Source: Maledivibacter halophilus (GTDB lineage: Bacteria; Bacillota; Clostridia; Peptostreptococcales; Caminicellaceae). Taken from it: a DNA stretch of 64,000 nt. The stretch spans positions 248,001 to 312,000 of the forward strand of contig NZ_FUZT01000006.1 in the NCBI RefSeq assembly GCF_900167445.1. Reading direction: 5' to 3'. Below the pieces are notes generated by a model. The model saw only the letters and a program-made list of their open reading frames with translations, did not search any database and had not been told where the DNA came from. The position numbers were made by a program, and so were the translations under genes. Below are positions 44,756 to 54,949 of the stretch, in pieces (position 1 is the stretch's first letter; the number at the start of each line of letters is the position of its first letter).

Positions 44756-47072
44756 AACTCGTCTGACTTTTTATCTCTTCAAATTCTTCCTTTGAAATAA
44801 GTACATTTCTTGGTTTACTCCCAAGATTTTCACTAACTATTCCTCTACTCTCCATTTCGTCTATTATTCTTGCTGCTCTATTATATCCTATTCTAAGTTT
44901 TCTTTGAAGCATAGAAATTGAGGCTTGCTGGGCTTCAACAACAAGTTCTATAGCAGCCGATAATAGCTCATCCACCTCTTCATCATCGGAATTTTCCTCA
45001 TTACTAATTTTCTCAATTATATCATCTTCATATTTCACATCTTCTACCTGACTTTTAATAAATTCTACTACTTTATTTACTTCTGAATCTGAAACAAAGG
45101 TTCCCTGCATCCTTCTTGGTTTTGAAGATCCAACTGGGTAAAATAACATGTCCCCTTTTCCCAACAGTTTTTCAGCTCCTCCCATATCTAAAATAGTTCT
45201 TGAATCAGCTCCAGAAGAAACTGAAAAAGCTATACGGGAAGGTATATTGGCTTTAATCACACCAGTTATAACATCTACAGATGGTCTTTGCGTTGCAACT
45301 ATCAAATGAATTCCAGCAGCTCTGGCCATTTGAGCAAGCCTGCATATTGCATCCTCTACCTGATTAGGTGCAACCATCATAAGATCTGCAAGCTCATCTA
45401 TTATAACCACAAGCTTTGGTAGCTTTTCATCCTTTGAGTCTTCAAACTTTTCATTATATCCATCTAAATCCCTAACACCATTTTGAGCAAAGAGCTTGTA
45501 CCTATTGGTCATTTCTTGTACAACCCAATTCAGTGCAGTTGCTGCCTTTTTAGGATCTGTTACAACAGGAAGCAGTAAATGGGGAATTCCATTATAGCAG
45601 CTAAGCTCAACCACTTTAGGGTCAATAAGCAAAAACTTTACATCTTCAGGAGAAGCTTTATATAAAATACTTGTTATTAAACTATTTACACATACACTTT
45701 TTCCGGATCCAGTGGCTCCTGCTATAAGCATATGGGGCATTTTCCCTAGATCATCTACAATAGGCTGTCCCGAAATATCCTTACCTAAAACAAAGGTTAA
45801 TTTTGAATTACTATCATTAAATGCACTACTTTCAATCACTTCTCTTAATGTAACAAGCGTAGAACTTTCATTTGGTACCTCTATACCGACAGCGGATTTA
45901 CCTGGTATAGGAGCTTCAATTCTTATATTTTGAGCAGCAAGATTTAAAGCAATATCATCGGACAAATTGACAATCTTACTAACCTTAACCCCTGGCTCTG
46001 GATGTAATTCATAACGGGTTATTGTAGGTCCCTTACTAATTTGTACAACCTTGGCCTCTACACCAAAATTCTGCAATGTGCTTTCTAGGGTTTTAGCCTT
46101 GTTCAGAATATCCTTTTTATCCTTTACTGTACTGCTTTTTTCATTGGGTTTAAGTAAATTTATATCAGGTAATTTATAATCTTTTATATTATTTTTGTCC
46201 TTAACATTTATATTTGAAAGACTTTCATCTTCACTTTCTCCTTTATTGTCTTCTTTACTTTTTGATTTTCCATCATTTAAATTATTTTTATTATCATCAG
46301 GTAAAGCCACTGCCTTTGTATTACTAGTATAGTCCAATATTTTTATTTTTTCATCAACAATATCCTTTTTATCTTTATTAGTACCATCTGATTTTTTTAA
46401 CTTACTTTTAGATTTCTCTCTGTTTTTAGATACTTTTTCTTGATTATCAATAACTATTGTTTTAGATGAAAATAAATTTACTATAGAAGATTTTAAGAAA
46501 TTAAATATCATATTGAAAACTTTACCTATAAAGCCTAATATATCCATTATAGATAGATTAGTAGTTAATATAAGTGATAGTACAGCCATTGTAGTTACAA
46601 TAATATAACTTCCCTTAACCCCAACAAAAAACAATAAAATTGATGTCAAAATGTTCCCTATAATTCCACCGGCAATACCACCTTCAGTTCCTAAATAATA
46701 GGATTGTTTAAGTGAAATGTAGCTTAGTATGTCCTCGGGTATATGTTGTCTATGTATTAATGAATAAATAATAATAAAGCATATATAAAGGCTTATAAAG
46801 CTAAACATAAATCTTGATTTTTTCTCTTTAAATATATTATTTAAAGAAAAAAAACTGGTTATTATTATTAAATATGGTAATACATAAGCAGGCGTCGATA
46901 ATAAGCCCATAAATAGATTTTTAATAAATAGTCCTAATCTTCCTACTGAATTAGTATGTAAGCTGAATATGCATATGATACCAAATGAAATCTGAATTAA
47001 TGCCTTTATTTCATTCATCTTTTCATTTTTTTTATCATATTTTCTTTTACTTCTTCCCTTTTTCTTTGCCAA
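44754..47072 (-). CDS. ftsK: DNA translocase FtsK/SpoIIIE
   Basis: 772 aa. Four transmembrane segments in the first ~180 residues, an acidic/lysine linker (~200-320), the alpha-beta motor with Walker [14 protein letters not shown] and Walker [14 protein letters not shown], and the C-terminal gamma winged helix ([20 protein letters not shown]). It pumps chromosome DNA through the division or sporulation septum. Start is TTG 47072, seven to eight bases after AAGAGGTG; a GTG three codons earlier lies in the site. Position after tepA matches Bacillus spoIIIE. Confidence 0.95.
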   Translation of the reverse strand: MAKKKGRSKRKYDKKNEKMNEIKALIQISFGIICIFSLHTNSVGRLGLFIKNLFMGLLSTPAYVLPYLIIITSFFSLNNIFKEKKSRFMFSFISLYICFIIIYSLIHRQHIPEDILSYISLKQSYYLGTEGGIAGGIIGNILTSILLFFVGVKGSYIIVTTMAVLSLILTTNLSIMDILGFIGKVFNMIFNFLKSSIVNLFSSKTIVIDNQEKVSKNREKSKSKLKKSDGTNKDKKDIVDEKIKILDYTSNTKAVALPDDNKNNLNDGKSKSKEDNKGESEDESLSNINVKDKNNIKDYKLPDINLLKPNEKSSTVKDKKDILNKAKTLESTLQNFGVEAKVVQISKGPTITRYELHPEPGVKVSKIVNLSDDIALNLAAQNIRIEAPIPGKSAVGIEVPNESSTLVTLREVIESSAFNDSNSKLTFVLGKDISGQPIVDDLGKMPHMLIAGATGSGKSVCVNSLITSILYKASPEDVKFLLIDPKVVELSCYNGIPHLLLPVVTDPKKAATALNWVVQEMTNRYKLFAQNGVRDLDGYNEKFEDSKDEKLPKLVVIIDELADLMMVAPNQVEDAICRLAQMARAAGIHLIVATQRPSVDVITGVIKANIPSRIAFSVSSGADSRTILDMGGAEKLLGKGDMLFYPVGSSKPRRMQGTFVSDSEVNKVVEFIKSQVEDVKYEDDIIEKISNEENSDDEEVDELLSAAIELVVEAQQASISMLQRKLRIGYNRAARIIDEMESRGIVSENLGSKPRNVLISKEEFEEIKSQTS

Positions 47073-47110
47073 AACAATCACCTCTTAAATTTCCTCAAAC
47101 ACCAAAAAAA

Positions 47111-47139
47111 ATAAAGTGTCAATTTGATTAACACTTTAT
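47111..47139 (-). terminator. intrinsic terminator of tepA
   Basis: ATAAAGTGT (47111-47119) pairs perfectly with ACACTTTAT (47131-47139) and is followed by a T-run in the minus direction. Confidence 0.88.
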
Positions 47140-47177
47140 AGAAATATTATAACATATAGTGAAACAAACTCATAGAC

Positions 47178-47978
47178 CTATTTATTATTATCACCACTGT
47201 TACTACCATCACTGTCCTTATTTATATTTACTATATCTTTACCTTCTTTATTTTTCCTTACCATCTCATTTAATTTATTTAATGCCGTATTGAGTCCACC
47301 AATTTCATCAATAATGCCAAGTTCAACAGCCTTTTTCCCAATTAGAATTGTTCCTATATCATTTGCAATCTCATCGGTTTCATTCATAAGCTCAAGAACC
47401 TTTTCTCTGGATATTTTAGATGTTCTTGTAATAAAATCAACTATTCTTTCCTGCATCTTTTGAAAGTACTTAAAGGTTTGTGGAACACCAATTACTAATC
47501 CATTCATCCTTATAGGATGGATAGTCATTGTGGCCGTAGGTACTATAAAGGAATAGTCACATGAAGTTGCTAAAGGAACTCCAATACTATGGCTTCCTCC
47601 TAGAACCAATGAAACCGTTGGTTTTGATAAACTATTTATCATTTCCGCTATGGCAAGGCCTGCTTCAACATCTCCACCTACAGTATTCAATATTACAAAT
47701 AGGCCTTCAACACTATCATTTTGCTCTACTGCTATTAGCTGTGGAATTATATGCTCATATTTTGTTGATTTTTTTTGTGGAGGCGATACACTGTGACCTT
47801 CCACATGGCCTATAATTGTTAGGCTTTGGATGTTATTGCTGGAGCTGGGAATATTTTGTGTTCCCATTTCTTTAATATTATCAAGCTTTGAATTTTTATT
47901 TACTTTTATTTTAGTTTTCTTGGAATTTTCAATCTCCATATCTTCTAATTTTGAATCAATATCTTTATAATATTCCAT
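47178..47978 (-). CDS. tepA: ClpP-like serine protease TepA
   Basis: 266 aa. A lysine-rich N-terminal ~60 residues precede a ClpP-fold core: VEGLFVILNTVGGDVEAGLA, VLGGSHSIGVPLATSCD with the nucleophile Ser, MTIHPIRMNG with the His, and KKAVELGIIDEIGG. Bacillus TepA (YmfB) was named for a role in protein translocation and is produced in sporulation. ATG 47978 follows AGGAGTG by 5 bases; a longer frame to 48023 is less likely. Its upstream neighbour is the structured RNA at 48.0-48.2 kb. Confidence 0.9.
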   Translation of the reverse strand: MEYYKDIDSKLEDMEIENSKKTKIKVNKNSKLDNIKEMGTQNIPSSSNNIQSLTIIGHVEGHSVSPPQKKSTKYEHIIPQLIAVEQNDSVEGLFVILNTVGGDVEAGLAIAEMINSLSKPTVSLVLGGSHSIGVPLATSCDYSFIVPTATMTIHPIRMNGLVIGVPQTFKYFQKMQERIVDFITRTSKISREKVLELMNETDEIANDIGTILIGKKAVELGIIDEIGGLNTALNKLNEMVRKNKEGKDIVNINKDSDGSNSGDNNK

Positions 47979-48024
47979 AATCAACACTCCTAAATTTATT
48001 ATTAATATTATTATTTTAGCCATA

Positions 48025-48211
48025 AAAAAAACTACTATACTGAAAAAAATATAGTAGTTTTAAATATATAGATATACGCCAATAAAACTTAAGAAAAGAA
48101 GTGGCATCTGAGGTTTCCTTTTGAGCGATTTTTATAAACCTGTTTATCCTTTTGATTATTTTATCTAAAACAGGTTTATTGCATGAGCCAAAAGGATTCT
48201 CAGTGGCCACG
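48025..48211 (-). ncRNA. rod-shaped structured RNA with intrinsic terminator
   Basis: Minus-strand transcript of about 187 bases. Paired blocks from the outside in: GTGGC (48210-48206) with GCCAC; CTGAG with CTCAG; CCTTTTG with CAAAAGG; AAACCTGTTT with AAACAGGTTT (perfect 10 bp). The whole spans 48101-48210. A terminator closes it at 48061-48028. The long stem with asymmetric bulges is far better than chance, and a 64-codon frame across it is explained by the pairing. It lies between dapG and tepA on their strand. Not matched to any class I know; a lysine riboswitch is excluded because it follows dapG. Confidence 0.75.
48028..48061 (-). terminator. intrinsic terminator of the structured RNA
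   Basis: AAAACTACTATA (48028-48039) pairs perfectly with TATAGTAGTTTT (48050-48061); the T-run in the minus direction runs to about 48023. Confidence 0.88.
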
Positions 48212-48218
48212 ACTGCAA

Positions 48219-48247
48219 ATTAAACTTACCTCTATATAGATTTCCCA
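48219..48247 (-). promoter_or_regulatory. candidate promoter of the structured RNA
   Basis: -10 TTTAAT (48224-48219), with TGGGAA (48247-48242) as a weak -35 at 17 bases. It overlaps the 3' end of the 55-bp repeat, copy 2. Start would be near 48212. Confidence 0.4.
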
Positions 48248-48289
48248 TAGTAAAACTTAATTTATGCATATGAAAATATCCAGTATTTC
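48235..48289 (-). repeat. 55-bp dispersed element, copy 2
   Basis: 51/55 identical to 8247-8301 but on the minus strand. It ends 25 bases before the structured RNA. A CCAG-AAATA-CTGG hairpin sits at its 5' edge, and TATGGG/TCTATA can pair at its 3' edge. Confidence 0.8.
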
Positions 48290-48344
48290 TGGGGATTTTT
48301 AATATGTATAAATTAACTAATTTACTGAAATATCTGTGTTTTTT

Positions 48345-49583
48345 CTAATTTTCAAATTTATTTTCCCTATTTAAATCAAATTCTTTATGGAGTGTTTTTA
48401 ATGCCTTAAGTAAATTATCGCTGTTTATTAAACAGGATATAGTTGTATTGGAATCCGAAGATTGTAAAATTTTTATGTTTCCTTTATTCAAAGTTCTAGC
48501 TAATCTCGCCATAACCCCTGGAACACCATGTATTTTGTATCCTATAATTGTTACTTTACTACAATTACTTCTAAGACTATAGTCAAAATTATATTTATCC
48601 AAAACCTTATTAATAACCTTTAAATCTTCTTCATTTATAGTGAATATTTTCCTATCATCAAAAAAATTTATCATATCAATACTAACTTTATTATCTGTCA
48701 ATTCCTTCAAAAGATAATCGTTTTTTTCATCTTCAGAATTTATATTGATTACAACTTGAACTATCCCATTCATATGGGCTATAGCAGTAATAAGCTTTTT
48801 ATGATGATTTACATTTTTCCTTATATTAGAATAGGAAGGCCTATTATTTATAATTGTCCCATTGGTATCATTAAATATATTTTTTACCTTTAGGGTCATA
48901 TTTGATCTCTCTGCAATTTCTACTGCCTTAGGATGTATCACCTTTGCTCCACATCTGGCCATTTGATAAACCTCTTCATAGCATAAAGATTCAATAACAT
49001 TTGCCTCAGAAATAAGTCTGGGATCAGCAGTCATTACACCATCAACATCGGTGTATATTTCTACTACATTAGCCTTTAAAGCTTCCCCTAAAATTGCTGC
49101 CGATGTATCACTACCACCTCTACCTAGAGTTGTTATATCCCCATCCTTAGAAATCCCCTGAAAACCTGTAATCACAACTATTTTATCTTTCTTTAAATAA
49201 TTAATAATATTTTTTGTATTAACATTTTCAACTTCAGCAGCTCCAAAATTAGAATTAGTAATTATACCTGCTTGAAATCCTGTTAAAGCAACTGCATCAT
49301 AACCCTTTGATTTTATTGTATTTGCCATAAGAACTGCTGATATGGTTTCACCGCAACTCATTAGCATATCTAGTTCTCGACTTGAAAATTCTGGGTATAT
49401 AGTTTGAGATAAGCTTATTAAAGTATCAGTTGAATATGGATCTCCTTTTCTACCAATAGCAGATACAATTACAACTGGATATTTACCAGAGGCCTTTATT
49501 TGAATTGCCTTATTAGCCACCTTATCTCTTAATTCCTTTGAAGCAACAGAAGTACCGCCAAATTTTTGAACAACTATTTCCAT
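48345..49583 (-). CDS. dapG: aspartate kinase
   Basis: 412 aa. Kinase domain with VVQKFGGTSVASKELRDKVA, GRGGSDTSAAILGEAL and YTDVDGVMTADPR, followed by tandem ACT domains (VTIIGYKIHGVPGVMARLAR). It phosphorylates aspartate, the entry to lysine, threonine, methionine and diaminopimelate. Located after ymxH as dapG is in Bacillus, but asd, dapA and spoVFAB, which accompany it there, are absent. AAGGGGG precedes ATG. No lysine riboswitch upstream. Confidence 0.93.
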   Translation of the reverse strand: MEIVVQKFGGTSVASKELRDKVANKAIQIKASGKYPVVIVSAIGRKGDPYSTDTLISLSQTIYPEFSSRELDMLMSCGETISAVLMANTIKSKGYDAVALTGFQAGIITNSNFGAAEVENVNTKNIINYLKKDKIVVITGFQGISKDGDITTLGRGGSDTSAAILGEALKANVVEIYTDVDGVMTADPRLISEANVIESLCYEEVYQMARCGAKVIHPKAVEIAERSNMTLKVKNIFNDTNGTIINNRPSYSNIRKNVNHHKKLITAIAHMNGIVQVVININSEDEKNDYLLKELTDNKVSIDMINFFDDRKIFTINEEDLKVINKVLDKYNFDYSLRSNCSKVTIIGYKIHGVPGVMARLARTLNKGNIKILQSSDSNTTISCLINSDNLLKALKTLHKEFDLNRENKFEN

Positions 49584-49726
49584 CTTTATCCCCCTTGTAC
49601 CATACCTAGTATTAAACCTTCAGGCTTTTAGCACTATAATTATATTACATATTATGATTTCTCATATAGGGATGTTACTTTAATAATATTTTGGCTCCTT
49701 ACGTTAGTTCCTATATACTGATTTAT

Positions 49727-49996
49727 TTATATATAAAGACTATTATTACCATATTGATTACTATCAAGTTCAATAATAATCATATCATTCCCTATTTTTT
49801 TTACACAATCCCAGGGAATTTCCATAAAATCCTTTTCAGAAAAAATTGAAAATCTGCTTTTTATATCGGGAACTAATAAAGCTTTTATTTTTCCGGTTTT
49901 TTCATCTATAAGCAAATCAGATTCAGCAACCATTCCTAATCTTGCACCATCACTTAAGTTTACTATTTCCTTACCTCCAAGTTCACTGAATTTCAT
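49727..49996 (-). CDS. ymxH: YlmC/YmxH family sporulation protein (PRC barrel)
   Basis: 89 aa, one PRC-barrel: KFSELGGKEIVNLSDGARLG, LLIDEKTGKIKALLVPD, FMEIPWDCVKKIGNDMIII. The family is spore-former specific and of unknown mechanism. AAGGAGGA precedes ATG. It lies between the M16 protease and dapG, as in Bacillus. Confidence 0.9.
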   Translation of the reverse strand: MKFSELGGKEIVNLSDGARLGMVAESDLLIDEKTGKIKALLVPDIKSRFSIFSEKDFMEIPWDCVKKIGNDMIIIELDSNQYGNNSLYI

Positions 49997-50055
49997 AATA
50001 TTCTTCCTCCTTTTACTGTTTGTACTATTTTATAATTGGAAGGGAAGAAATATGA

Positions 50056-51327
50056 CTATAAACTGTTTTTAATATATTCAAAACTATTCTTAGTAGTATC
50101 TTTATCTATATTTCCAACAATTGATAAACTAACCTTATCCTTTTTAAAAATTTTATTTATTATATTCTTTATATCATCCATGGTAATATTATTTATTTTT
50201 TCAATGACTTCTTCACTATTCCTAATTTTTTTGCCGTAAATCTCTGATTTTCCAAGCATTGTCATTATACTGCTTGTGCTTTCCAAGCCTAAAATATAGT
50301 TACCCTTTAATTGCTCTTTAGAACGCTTTAATTCTTCTTCAGAAATATAATTATGGATAAGCTCTTTAGTTTCTTTGGTAATTAGAGGCAAAATATTTGA
50401 TAACTGAGATGGATTTAAGCTTACATAAACAGTAAACAATCCAAATTTTTTATAAAAGCTTGGATGAGTATAAATAGAATAAGCCAATCCATGCTCTTCT
50501 CTTACAGTCTGAAATAATCTTGAGCTCATACTGCCCCCAAAAATATTGTTAAAAATAAACAATGGATATAAACTATCTTCTCCATTTGAAAAGCCTTCAA
50601 AACCCATACAAAGGTGAATTTGCTCTATGTCCTTATTTCTATAAATATAACTGCTGTGGAACACAGGCTTTTCTATTTGATTTTTAATTTCCTTCTTTAA
50701 AGATGCTTGTCCAAACTTTTCATTTAATTCTTCTATTAATTTTTCCTCTTCAAAGCTTCCAGCAACAGCAATTATAATATTGTCACTATTATAATTGTTT
50801 TCCATAAATTTCTTTAAATCATTTCTATTTAAAGACTTAATGGAGTCATAGGTCCCTAAAATAGGAAGTCCTAGGGAATGTTTATTGAATATTAGTTTTG
50901 ATAAGGAATCATAAGCTAAATCTTCCGGTGAATCCTCATACATATTGATTTCCTCTAAAATAACACTTTTTTCCTTTACTATATCATTTTCATCAAACTT
51001 TGAATTAAATAGCATATCACTTAAAATTTCAATAGCAATATTTAAATGGGAATCAACTACCTTAGAATAATAGCATGTACATTCTTTACTTGTAAAAGCA
51101 TTTAATTGTCCTCCTATGCCGTCCATACTGGAAGCAATGTCCTTAGCAGTTCTTTTATAAGTACCTTTAAATAGCATATGCTCAATAAAATGAGATATAC
51201 CATTATTTTCCTCGGTCTCAAAAATAGAGCCAGTATTTACCCATACCCCAATAGATACTGATCTGACATGGGGAATCTTTTGTGCAATTACCTTTATACC
51301 ATTGTTAAGAATAAATTTTTTATACAT
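50056..51327 (-). CDS. mlpA: M16 family zinc protease (MlpA/YmxG type)
   Basis: 423 aa. Inverted zinc motif HFIEHMLFKGT (HxxEH) at ~residues 47-57 with the distal Glu in SVILEEINMYEDSPED. Two M16 halves, the second with GGSMSSRLFQTVREEHGLAY. Homologues in Bacillus (mlpA) affect expression of extracellular enzymes and lie beside ymxH. ATG 51327 follows AGGGAG by 7 bases; a frame 24 codons longer is not supported. Very near the ylxY stop. Confidence 0.93.
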   Translation of the reverse strand: MYKKFILNNGIKVIAQKIPHVRSVSIGVWVNTGSIFETEENNGISHFIEHMLFKGTYKRTAKDIASSMDGIGGQLNAFTSKECTCYYSKVVDSHLNIAIEILSDMLFNSKFDENDIVKEKSVILEEINMYEDSPEDLAYDSLSKLIFNKHSLGLPILGTYDSIKSLNRNDLKKFMENNYNSDNIIIAVAGSFEEEKLIEELNEKFGQASLKKEIKNQIEKPVFHSSYIYRNKDIEQIHLCMGFEGFSNGEDSLYPLFIFNNIFGGSMSSRLFQTVREEHGLAYSIYTHPSFYKKFGLFTVYVSLNPSQLSNILPLITKETKELIHNYISEEELKRSKEQLKGNYILGLESTSSIMTMLGKSEIYGKKIRNSEEVIEKINNITMDDIKNIINKIFKKDKVSLSIVGNIDKDTTKNSFEYIKNSL

Positions 51328-51425
51328 TAAAATCTCCCTTATTTTAATTATATTAATATAAAATTGTGTTGAATATTGTTTTAAAACAATATTCAACACA
51401 TTACATTATAATTTAGTTTATATAT

Positions 51426-52133
51426 TTAATCAAGAGTCTTTAAAACGTCTGATACCCTGCCGACCTTTATATTTCTTTCCTTTATTGTTTTAATCAAATA
51501 ATCTAAAGCCTTAATAGTTTCCTCTTTAGGATGCATTAAAACAATAGAACCCTCAAGGGGCTTATTTAAAACCCTTTTAATTATCTTATCACGTGTAGAA
51601 TCCTTTCTCCAATCTATCGTATCTATATTCCATAATATCGTTTTATATCCAAATTCATTGGCAGCTTTAAGTGTAGTATCGTTATAATCTCCTGCCGGCG
51701 GTGCAAAATAGAGCATATCTTTTTTTATTATATCTTTTACTATATTATGGGTTTTAACAATTTCTTCCCGATTTCCCTCTAAGCCAATTTTGCTATGCAT
51801 TCTATGTCCATACCCATGATTACCTATTTCATGGCCCATATCATTTATTTTTTTTAGCATCTGTGGATTATTTTTAGACCATCTTCCGCTAACAAAAAAA
51901 GTTATTTTCACATCATGCTTTTCAAAGATTTCAAGCATAGACGGAATATATTCTGTTCCCCAGTCAACATTACATGTAAATGCTATATAATCCTTATTGT
52001 ATCCCTTACGAATAGCCTGTAGTTCATTTTTTTTAAAAACTGAAAGTACACTATCATTACACATAAAAAACGATACAATTAAGATAATTAGAAAAAATAC
52101 AGGTATTATAAAGGTTTTAAAAGTCCTTTCCAT
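51426..52133 (-). CDS. ylxY: polysaccharide deacetylase (YlxY type)
   Basis: 235 aa with one N-terminal membrane anchor and a NodB domain: FTCNVDWGTEYIPSML (motif 1 Asp), MGHEIGNHGYGHRMHSK (motif 2 His pair), YFAPPAGDYNDTTL (motif 3) and IVLMHPKEETIKAL (motif 5). Motif 1 deviates from the usual TFDDG, as in YlxY/PdaB-like proteins whose activity is doubtful. Order pnp-ylxY-mlpA-ymxH matches Bacillus. GGGAGGGG precedes ATG. Confidence 0.9.
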   Translation of the reverse strand: MERTFKTFIIPVFFLIILIVSFFMCNDSVLSVFKKNELQAIRKGYNKDYIAFTCNVDWGTEYIPSMLEIFEKHDVKITFFVSGRWSKNNPQMLKKINDMGHEIGNHGYGHRMHSKIGLEGNREEIVKTHNIVKDIIKKDMLYFAPPAGDYNDTTLKAANEFGYKTILWNIDTIDWRKDSTRDKIIKRVLNKPLEGSIVLMHPKEETIKALDYLIKTIKERNIKVGRVSDVLKTLD

Positions 52134-52238
52134 ATATATCCCCTCCCTAAAGTAATTCTATGAAGGAAAGTCTCTCTATATACTTAATATATTAAGACAA
52201 AAGAAAACAAGGGGATGAAAAAAGAAAAATAAAAAAAC

Positions 52239-52259
52239 ATAAACCTTCTTGGTTTATGC
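52239..52259 (-). terminator. intrinsic terminator of pnp
   Basis: CATAAACC (52239-52246) pairs with GGTTTATG (52252-52259) and a long T-run follows in the minus direction; it overlaps the pnp stop. Confidence 0.88.
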
Positions 52260-54356
52260 CTTTTTATCTTTCTTTTCATTTGCTGCCAGTGCTGCTTTTC
52301 TAGATAAATTTATTCTACCTTGCTTGTCAATCTCAGTTACCTTAACAACAATTTCGTCTCCAACCTTAAATAAGTCTTCAACTTTTCCAATACGCTCTTT
52401 TGCCATTTGAGAAATATGAACTAATCCTTCTTTACCAGGCAAAACTTCTACAAAAGCTCCAAAATTAGTTATACGTACAATTTTTCCAACATAAATTTCC
52501 CCTACTTCAACTTCCTTTACTATCTCTTCTATTATTCTTAAAGCTTTTTCACCCTGCTCTCTATTATTAGCAGTAACAAATACCTCTCCATTATCTTCAA
52601 TATCTATTTTAACTTCAGTTTCTGCAATAATTTTATTGATTGTTTTACCACCTGGACCTATAATATCACGTATTTTTTCGGGATCGACTTTTGTTTTTAT
52701 TACTCTTGGTGCATATTTAGACATTTCACTTCGAGGCTCAGAAATTGCTGTATTCATTTTATCTAGTATGAACAATCTGCCCTTTCTAGCTTGTTCCAAT
52801 GCCCTTTCCAAAATTTCTCTGTCTATTCCATGAATTTTGATATCCATCTGAATAGCCGTTATACCTTCCTTAGTTCCTGCAACCTTAAAGTCCATATCGC
52901 CTAAAAAGTCTTCCATGCCTTGAATATCACTAAGAATAGCAACATCATTCTCTTCTTTAATTAATCCCATTGCTATCCCAGCCACAGGCGCTTTAATCGG
53001 AACACCAGCATCTAGTAATGCTAATGTACTACCACAAACACTGGCTTGGGATGAGCTTCCATTTGAACTTAAAACCTCAGAAACCAATCTAATAGCATAG
53101 GGGAATTCTTCTTCAGAAGGAATAACAGGTTCTAATGCTCTTTCAGCCAATGCTCCATGGCCAATTTCTCTTCTTCCAGGTCCCCTTAAAAATCTAGTAT
53201 CTCCAACACAATATGGAGGGAAATTATAATGGTGCATATATCTTTTAGTTTCCTCAAGTCCCAGTCCATCTAATACCTGGGCATCTCCAAGGGCTCCTAA
53301 AGTGGCAATGGTAAGAGCTTGAGTTTGTCCCCTTGTAAACAAACCTGAACCGTGAGTTCTTGGCAAAAGCCCTACTTCACAGGTAATAGGTCTAATTTCT
53401 TCTGTTTTTCTATTATCTGGTCTTATACCCTCTTTTATAATCATTTCCCTTACAAGTTCTTTAATAATAGTAGTTAAAGAAGCCTGTATATCCTTTTCAT
53501 TTTCCGGATATTCCTCAATAAATTTATTTACTACTTCTTCTTTTACATTTTCCATATTTTCATTGCGCTGAAGCTTCTCTTCAGTTTGAATTGCATTTTT
53601 CATTTTTTCCATTGCATATTCTCTAACTTCTCTATCTATATTTTCATCTGGTTCAAATAATTCTACTTCCTGCTTCTCTTTTCCAACCTCAAGGACAATT
53701 TTTTCTACAAATTTAATTATATCCTTTATCTTTTCATGGGCTAACATTATACCTTCAAGCATAACACTTTCTGGTATTTCTTCCCCTCCAGCTTCAACCA
53801 TCATTATTGCATCCTTCGTTCCTGAAACAACTAGATTCATTGTTGTAATATCCCTTTCAGATGCAGTAGGGTTTACAACAAATTCTCCATCTACAAGTCC
53901 AATTGTTACTGCTCCTGTTGGTCCGTCAAAGGGTATGTCTGAAATTGATAGTGCTATGGAAGAACCTATCATAGCCACCATATCAGGAGTACAATCCTGA
54001 TCAACGGATAATACAGTTGCTATAACCTGTACATCATTTCTATAGCCTTTGGGAAATAGCGGACGAATTGGCCTATCAATTAATCTTGATGTTAAAACAG
54101 CCTTTTCAGTTGGCTTTCCTTCTCTTTTAATAAAGCCTCCAGGAATTTTCCCCACAGAGTACTGTCTTTCTTCTAAATCAACACTTAAAGGGAAAAAATC
54201 TATACCTTCTCTTGGCTTATCAGATGCTGTTGCAGTAACAAGTACAACGGTTTCACCATAGCTAAGAAGCACAGCCCCATTGGCTTGCTCTGCAACTTTG
54301 CCGATTTCCGCCTTAAGGGTTCTACCAGCAAGTTCCATTTCAAATACTTTAACCAT
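52254..54356 (-). CDS. pnp: polyribonucleotide nucleotidyltransferase (PNPase)
   Basis: 700-aa 3'-to-5' phosphorolytic exoribonuclease. Two RNase-PH domains ([20 protein letters not shown] with [11 protein letters not shown] in the active one; [20 protein letters not shown]), a KH domain ([17 protein letters not shown]) and a C-terminal S1 domain ([20 protein letters not shown]). ATG 54356 follows AAAGGAGG by 7 bases; an in-frame ATG at 54398 precedes the site. Next to rpsO as in most bacteria. Confidence 0.97.
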   Translation of the reverse strand: MVKVFEMELAGRTLKAEIGKVAEQANGAVLLSYGETVVLVTATASDKPREGIDFFPLSVDLEERQYSVGKIPGGFIKREGKPTEKAVLTSRLIDRPIRPLFPKGYRNDVQVIATVLSVDQDCTPDMVAMIGSSIALSISDIPFDGPTGAVTIGLVDGEFVVNPTASERDITTMNLVVSGTKDAIMMVEAGGEEIPESVMLEGIMLAHEKIKDIIKFVEKIVLEVGKEKQEVELFEPDENIDREVREYAMEKMKNAIQTEEKLQRNENMENVKEEVVNKFIEEYPENEKDIQASLTTIIKELVREMIIKEGIRPDNRKTEEIRPITCEVGLLPRTHGSGLFTRGQTQALTIATLGALGDAQVLDGLGLEETKRYMHHYNFPPYCVGDTRFLRGPGRREIGHGALAERALEPVIPSEEEFPYAIRLVSEVLSSNGSSSQASVCGSTLALLDAGVPIKAPVAGIAMGLIKEENDVAILSDIQGMEDFLGDMDFKVAGTKEGITAIQMDIKIHGIDREILERALEQARKGRLFILDKMNTAISEPRSEMSKYAPRVIKTKVDPEKIRDIIGPGGKTINKIIAETEVKIDIEDNGEVFVTANNREQGEKALRIIEEIVKEVEVGEIYVGKIVRITNFGAFVEVLPGKEGLVHISQMAKERIGKVEDLFKVGDEIVVKVTEIDKQGRINLSRKAALAANEKKDKKA

Positions 54357-54524
54357 TGTATACCTCCTTTGATAATATCCATAGAAACATAAAAGCATAA
54401 TGCTTTATTTCTATATTGATAGTATTATTTCCTACTATGTATAAAAAAAAACTTAATATATAGTGAATTTAATTTTCAATATATATGGATTTAAATGGTT
54501 ATTTTACTAAAAAGTAAAATAATA

Positions 54525-54543
54525 GAGCGGGAAACACCCGCTC
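54525..54543 (-). terminator. intrinsic terminator/attenuator between rpsO and pnp
   Basis: GAGCGGG (54525-54531) pairs perfectly with CCCGCTC (54537-54543). T-rich sequence follows in the minus direction. Confidence 0.8.
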
Positions 54544-54548
54544 AAAAA

Positions 54549-54818
54549 CTATTTTCTTAATCCAAGTTTAGCAATTAAGGACCTATATCTTTCAATATCT
54601 TTATTCTTAAGATAATTTAATAGATTTCTTCTTTTACCTACCATTTTTAATAGACCTCTTCTTGAGTGATGGTCTTTTTTATGAGCTTTTAAGTGCTCAT
54701 TTAAATCATTAATCCTACGAGTAAGTAAAGAAATTTGTACCTCTGGAGAACCAGTATCAGATTCATGAACCTTGTTCTCTTCAATTATCTTGTCCTTGAT
54801 TTCTTTAGTTAATGTCAT
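54549..54818 (-). CDS. rpsO: 30S ribosomal protein S15
   Basis: 89 aa, full length: [50 protein letters not shown]. Binds the central domain of 16S rRNA. AGGAGGTG precedes ATG. Its leader (54819-54900) has a stable hairpin and may mediate feedback. Confidence 0.98.
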   Translation of the reverse strand: MTLTKEIKDKIIEENKVHESDTGSPEVQISLLTRRINDLNEHLKAHKKDHHSRRGLLKMVGKRRNLLNYLKNKDIERYRSLIAKLGLRK

Positions 54819-54900
54819 ATTTTCACCTCCTCTTAATAATCCCCTTATGCCTAGAAAATCGTCGGTGACTCGATAAACTGAGCAAAAGGTTTATCCGCTA
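54819..54900 (-). promoter_or_regulatory. rpsO leader, candidate S15 autoregulatory RNA
   Basis: GATAAAC and GTTTATC (54872-54878 and 54889-54895) form a perfect 7-bp hairpin about 55-75 bases before the start, followed by GGCATAAGGGG near the ribosome binding site. S15 leaders vary widely between phyla, so this is inferred from position and the stem. Confidence 0.4.
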
Positions 54901-54949
54901 TGAAATTTTAACATAAAAAATGAAAATTGTAAATATAAATTTGAAATAT

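Noticed and set aside
48016..48210. A 64-codon minus-strand frame (VATENPFGSCNKPV...)
   Set aside because: The same bases form a long self-complementary rod with a terminator; no ribosome binding site; composition follows the pairing rather than codon use.
48025..48211. Assignment of this RNA to 6S RNA or a lysine riboswitch
   Set aside because: No 6S-specific sequence recognised, and it lies downstream of dapG, not upstream, with no lysine-riboswitch core.
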